From Epiperipatus broadwayi (taxonomy: Eukaryota > Onychophora > Udeonychophora > Euonychophora > Peripatidae), in assembly GCA_028023455.1 (NCBI GenBank), contig JAQFVV010006215.1:12257473-12321472 (forward strand): 64,000 bases of DNA, in the 5' to 3' direction. The position numbers and the translations under genes were made by a program. This document shows, one piece after another, positions 60,321 to 64,000 of this stretch. Under the pieces are notes generated by a model. The model was not told the DNA's origin and did no database searches. It saw only the letters and a program-made list of their open reading frames with translations. How positions within the stretch are numbered: position 1 is the first letter of the stretch; every line of letters starts with the position of its first letter.

Positions 60321-61112
60321 CTAAAATATATATTAAAAAAACATTTATTATTGATATTCATAATAATAAACTAACACTTCAATCAACTTTATAAAAAAAT
60401 TTAAATACTAAAAAAAAAAAAAAAAATAGTCAATTCTCATAATTTTCATATAAATATAAAATTAAGAATTTTTTTTTTTTTTATCATTCGCTTTTTCTAA
60501 TATTAATTAAACATTTTATTTCTAAATATGTCCTAAAATATAATTATGATAACATATTTCAAAACAATTGACTTAAACATTAATATCAAAATTATAAACT
60601 TTCTAATAAATTTTTTACAGATGCAACTTTTGTTTAATTCACAACTCTTTCTGATTACAAAGAAAGGCCAAAAATTTAGAAACAGATTACAATTAAACTA
60701 ACAGAAAAATCTTTTACAAATATAATTTATTATTACTATGGCATCAAAAACATTTCAATTGCCCCAAATAATTATCTTCAGACTATGTAAAACAAAATAT
60801 ATAATAAAAAATTTAGATACTAATTTATATATGAAAATATAACACTTTTTTACATCACAAACATTTAATAAATGTAAATGATTCTTTTACTCGATAAATA
60901 ATTATACACTTATAATATAATGTATAAAAAATTCATCCATAATTGCTTGTATCTTCAAAATTTATCTTTCTAATCCTTAAAATTAATACATATATATATT
61001 TAAAAAAATCATTATATATTACATAGTTCTACAAGTTTTTCTCTAACAAATAAATTGGAGCACTCCTATCCCAAAAAAATATTTACATACTTTTTTACTT
61101 TAAAATCTCATC
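60321..61112. other. Intron sequence, nothing recognised
   Basis: AT-rich spacer upstream, in gene order, of the 60255-60320 exon. Confidence 0.5.
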
Positions 61113-61114
61113 TA

Positions 61115-62993
61115 CCGTATTACTTCAAATATAAGACACAGATTTTTTTCCAAATTTTGGACCCATAAAAGAGATGCATCTTAAATTTGAAACTAACATT
61201 TTTAACATCTTACGTATTTCTAACGATATTTTAGTACTACAATCATTGATAGCAATGTGTATTTTTCTGAGTTAATCCAGTTGCACTTTGATACCAACCG
61301 TGTAGAATTGTATATCTGGCTGTATTTAAATTGAGACTATGGTAATTTGAAGCAAACACCAGTATTTTAACATTTTATTTCTCCCAAGGTCATATTTACC
61401 AAAAATCGTGTTTTTGCTGATGCTTTACACATACTATGAAAACGAATAGTTTAATATTTTATTTTTGTGTATCCAATTATTTATTACATTATTATTATTT
61501 ATGCATTTCATATATCGTTTTATTAGCAATTTTTCTATTTCTTCATTTGCTTCTTTTGAGATAATAATAGTAATTCCATCAACTTTATGTCTCATTTTAT
61601 TATTTAAAATAGTTGGCCGTATTTTAATTTTGACTTTTTTTATCATCCATATTCACTTTTAATGATGAAAAAATGATCTAAATTCTAAAGTTATATTATC
61701 TGCTGAAAAAGTTGGAAATTGTGCAGCCGATGACTTTACTGCTAATGAAAGTAACGCTAATCATTGGAGAGTCGTGAAAGAAATCATTTTCCGGGCTTAA
61801 CAATGAAAGTATACTGCAATTGAAGCAGATGTTTTATCTTATATAGAGGAGTTACATGGCAAGGGTTTACCAGTGACAAGAGAGACAATTATGATTAAAG
61901 CCAGAGTGTGTGCTAAAAATATTGGCATAATGTTTAAAGTCGTGGATGGTGTGAAAAATTTATTAAATGAAAAGGGTTAGTATTACGAAGAAGAACTACA
62001 ATAACCCAAAAGTTGCCTACAAATTATGAGAATAAGCTTCTTAGTTTTCAGCACAAAGTAATCAACTTAAGATGAGAGTCTAATTGTTGTTTGAGTCAAA
62101 TCGTAATTGCTAATGAAACAACAATCTTTTTTGATATGCCAAGAAATTATACAGTAAACAAGAAAGAAGCAAAACAAATTAAAATTGAACTAGCGAATAT
62201 GAAAAATCATGAATTACTGTAATGCTGTCTGTAACCGCCGATGACAACAGATTGCCACCATTCATTATTTCAAATAAAAAACCTCTATCCAAGAAAATGT
62301 GTCCAAGGGTGTTATAATTCGATTACAAAAGAATGCATGGATGGCAAGAAAACTGATGAAAGATTGGTTAGAAAATGTTTGGGAGAAAAGACTGGCACTC
62401 TTTTAAATAAAGCATGCTAGTGATGAACACTTTCCAGGGACATTTAACCGATGACATTAAGTTTAAAGTAAAATCAAAAAACATGTGATCTGGTAATAAT
62501 ACCAGCAGGTATGGCTTGCCAACTCCAACCACTTGATGTGTCTGTTAACAACCCTTTAAAGATAGTGAGAAACCATTATGAAGCATGGTTAAGTCGAGAA
62601 GATCATTCTTTGACACAAATTGATAAAACAAGTTTCGACTTCTACAACAGCTCATTGGGTTTTGCATTCTTGGAAAGATATCCCTGAAGAAATTATCAAA
62701 AAATCGTTTTTAAAATGCTGCATTGCTAACAATTTAAATGATTCTGAAAATGATGTATTCTGATCTAATAACTGTAGTGAAGATGAGAATTCAAGTTCTG
62801 AAAGTGAAAGAGTATCTGAAAAAGATGCACAAAAAATTAGGAGTTTATTGTAATTATATCATTTCCTATCGAAGAAAATAAAAATGTTTATTATTTTCAA
62901 TAAAATCGTTTTTCAATTTTTTTTCCCAATTTTCCAAGCTTAAAATCCTACTGTGTCCTAAATTTGGGGTGTCTTACATTTGAAAAAATACAG
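61115..62993 (+). mobile_element. POGK-type pogo DNA transposon with decayed transposase
   Basis: Left end CCGTATTACTTCAAATATAA (then GACAC) and reversed right end CTGTATTTTTTCAAATGTAA (then GACAC) form a terminal inverted repeat of about 25 bases. TA lies outside both ends (61113-61114, 62994-62995), as for pogo/Tc1-mariner elements. The 1.9 kb body carries the broken transposase at 61685-62853. Confidence 0.85.
61685..62853 (+). pseudogene. pogo/POGK-like DDE transposase, heavily decayed
   Basis: Ordered scraps across several frames: SAEKVGNCAADDFTANES, EELHGKGLPVTRETIMIKA, LRRRTTITQKLPTNYENKLL, ANETTIFFDMPRNYTVNKKE, a TADDNRLPPF-like block near 62240, GMACQLQPLDVSVNNPLKIV, then DIPEEIIKKS and an acidic tail. 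The layout is that of the pogo subgroup that gave rise to vertebrate POGK. In the first catalytic block NET stands where DET is usual, and the DxFxGHLT block is disturbed near 62420, so it is doubly inactive. The third Asp of QPLDVS is present. Confidence 0.8.
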
Positions 62994-62995
62994 TA

Positions 62996-63467
62996 CCAGT
63001 AATATATGCTTTTGAATTATTGTATAGAAAAAACAATGCTATAATAAAAATTATTCTAATAAAAAAGAGTGAAAAAAAATAAAAACGTGTATAGATATAT
63101 ATTTAAATTAAATGATAAGTGCATATTAAAGATCTATCTTTTCTTACTCTGTTTTAACTTTATATTAATAGTAAATACTTTCATTAATTTTATTGTTTTG
63201 ATATCATATATTGTTTTTATATGTGTAAACAAATTTGTATACATTGATTAACTGACAGGTTTGCTCCAAAGTGAAATACAAATTCTCTTTGAATTAAAAC
63301 CAGATAGACAAGAATGCTCAAAGATCAAATCCCCCACCCCATCACAAATATTTAAAATATTTTTTATATAGCTACAATTCACTGAATTAAAACTAAAAAA
63401 AGATTTTGCCATAATTATATACAGAATTAAATAAATAACTATGCAAACAATTTTTTAAAAAAATTAC
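62996..63467. other. Intron sequence, nothing recognised
   Basis: AT-rich spacer; the 60-codon plus frame at 63069 is low-complexity. Confidence 0.5.
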
Positions 63468-63518
63468 CTCATCAAACCCATCAAAATTATTTTTGTTGTT
63501 GTTATTGTGATTAAATTT
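63468..63518 (-). CDS. USP34: Possible additional USP34 exon, Asn-rich (17 codons)
   Basis: A 51-base stretch between a good acceptor (TTAAAACAG) and a donor (GAG then GTAATT) encodes KFNHNNNNKNNFDGFDE in phase 0 at both ends, so it could join the exon at 60320 without shifting the frame. In USP34 the region between the Cys box and the KHEST segment is a loop that could hold a low-complexity insert. I see no family match for the peptide itself, and the AT-rich surroundings make chance splice signals likely. Confidence 0.35.
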
Positions 63519-63607
63519 CTGTTTTAAATTATTTATTATAAAGTAATAATATATATAAAGACTAACTAAAGGAAATATATACAAAAAGATAACAAAATAC
63601 ATTCAAA

Positions 63608-63775
63608 ATTTCTTGTAAATAAAACTACTTTTATGTTTCAATCAGAGGACTGGTCTTAATCAGAAAAAAAGAATATAGTAAAAAAAAACACCATCATTTT
63701 ACTATATTCTTTCTTTCTGATGAAAACCAGTCCAGTGGTTGAAGTATAAAAGTAGTTTTACATACAAGTAATTTT
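63608..63775. repeat. Small palindromic MITE-like hairpin 1
   Basis: TTCTTGTAAATAAAACTACT at the left and AGTAGTTTTACATACAAG at the right are inverted copies. The pairing continues inward through TTTTAT(A/G)... and ACTGGT/ACCAGT to AATATAGTAAA/TTTACTATATT. About 165 bases, no coding content. Confidence 0.75.
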
Positions 63776-63835
63776 GTTTGTAAAATATAATATTTTACAA
63801 TAAATATTTTTATTTACTGTACACTAAAATGCCAA

Positions 63836-63994
63836 AAAATAATTGTTTTCTTTAATCACAATTGGGGTTCATAAATTTAACTTTAAATAAAAATGTGGAA
63901 TGTCTAAAAATTAATTAATTCAATCCCTTGTTATAAAAATTAGTGATTGAATTAATTAATCTCTAGACCTTAATTGTGATGAAGAAAACAATTG
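63836..63994. repeat. Small palindromic MITE-like hairpin 2
   Basis: AATTGTTTTCTTTAATCACA at the left pairs with TGTGATGAAGAAAACAATT at the right; ATTAATTAATTCAATC pairs with GATTGAATTAATTAAT around the centre. About 155 bases. It may continue past the window end. Confidence 0.7.
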
Positions 63995-64000
63995 GTTCTT

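Noticed and set aside
63715-63750. CTGATGA followed by AACC/GGTT pairing and GAAG, resembling a hammerhead core
   Set aside because: The A after GAA is replaced by G, no NUH site follows at the right place, and the pairing is part of the larger MITE-like palindrome.
1-64000. CRISPR arrays, operons, bacterial ribosome-binding sites, rRNA
   Set aside because: The window is eukaryotic intron and exon sequence; no regular spacer arrays and no rRNA segments were seen.

Overview
This window is animal nuclear DNA, very A+T-rich, with small exons separated by introns of 0.1 to 24 kb. It holds one host gene, read on the minus strand: part of the catalytic domain of a USP34-type ubiquitin-specific protease (Drosophila name puffyeye). 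Nine exons between 373 and 60320 join in perfect reading phase into 291 codons. They run from just downstream of the catalytic-cysteine region to a point shortly after the Asp box. The Cys-box exons lie beyond 64000 and the rest of the protein lies below position 1. The protein wording looks arthropod; I cannot name the species.

Everything else is intron, and the introns are heavily loaded with transposable elements. The 24.1 kb intron (427-24547) holds a family of TGTAACGG-ended foldback elements (including a 3.7 kb near-perfect palindrome), a smaller foldback cluster, an internally deleted Tigger element, an 8-bp-TSD inverted-repeat element, a tandem array whose units carry hammerhead-ribozyme-like folds, and a broken Merlin/ISXO2-type transposase gene. 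The next introns carry a decayed LINE, a TA-flanked MITE, a hairpin-headed retroposon with a truncated CR1-like LINE inside, a full-size dead Tigger transposon, and a GG-ended inverted-repeat element. The 11.7 kb intron (48534-60254) contains a nearly full-length CR1-like LINE nested in a second 8-bp-TSD element, then a third LINE copy that is itself split by the hairpin retroposon. A second, POGK-like pogo transposon lies at 61115-62993.

The most unusual signal is a shared hammerhead-ribozyme-like module. Three units of the tandem array near 21 kb and the hairpin retroposon at 59.5 kb contain CTGANGN, a short stem-loop, GAAAC, then GTC, with a pairing stem I on both sides. A fifth site near 26.5 kb is a decayed copy. 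All five lie on the plus strand, antisense to the host gene. The 59.7 kb copy keeps the complete catalytic core; the tandem copies carry T at core position 9. This resembles retrozymes and Penelope-type hammerheads in animals, but no autonomous partner is visible here.

Every mobile-element gene in the window is broken by stops or frameshifts, so only the USP34 exons look functional.
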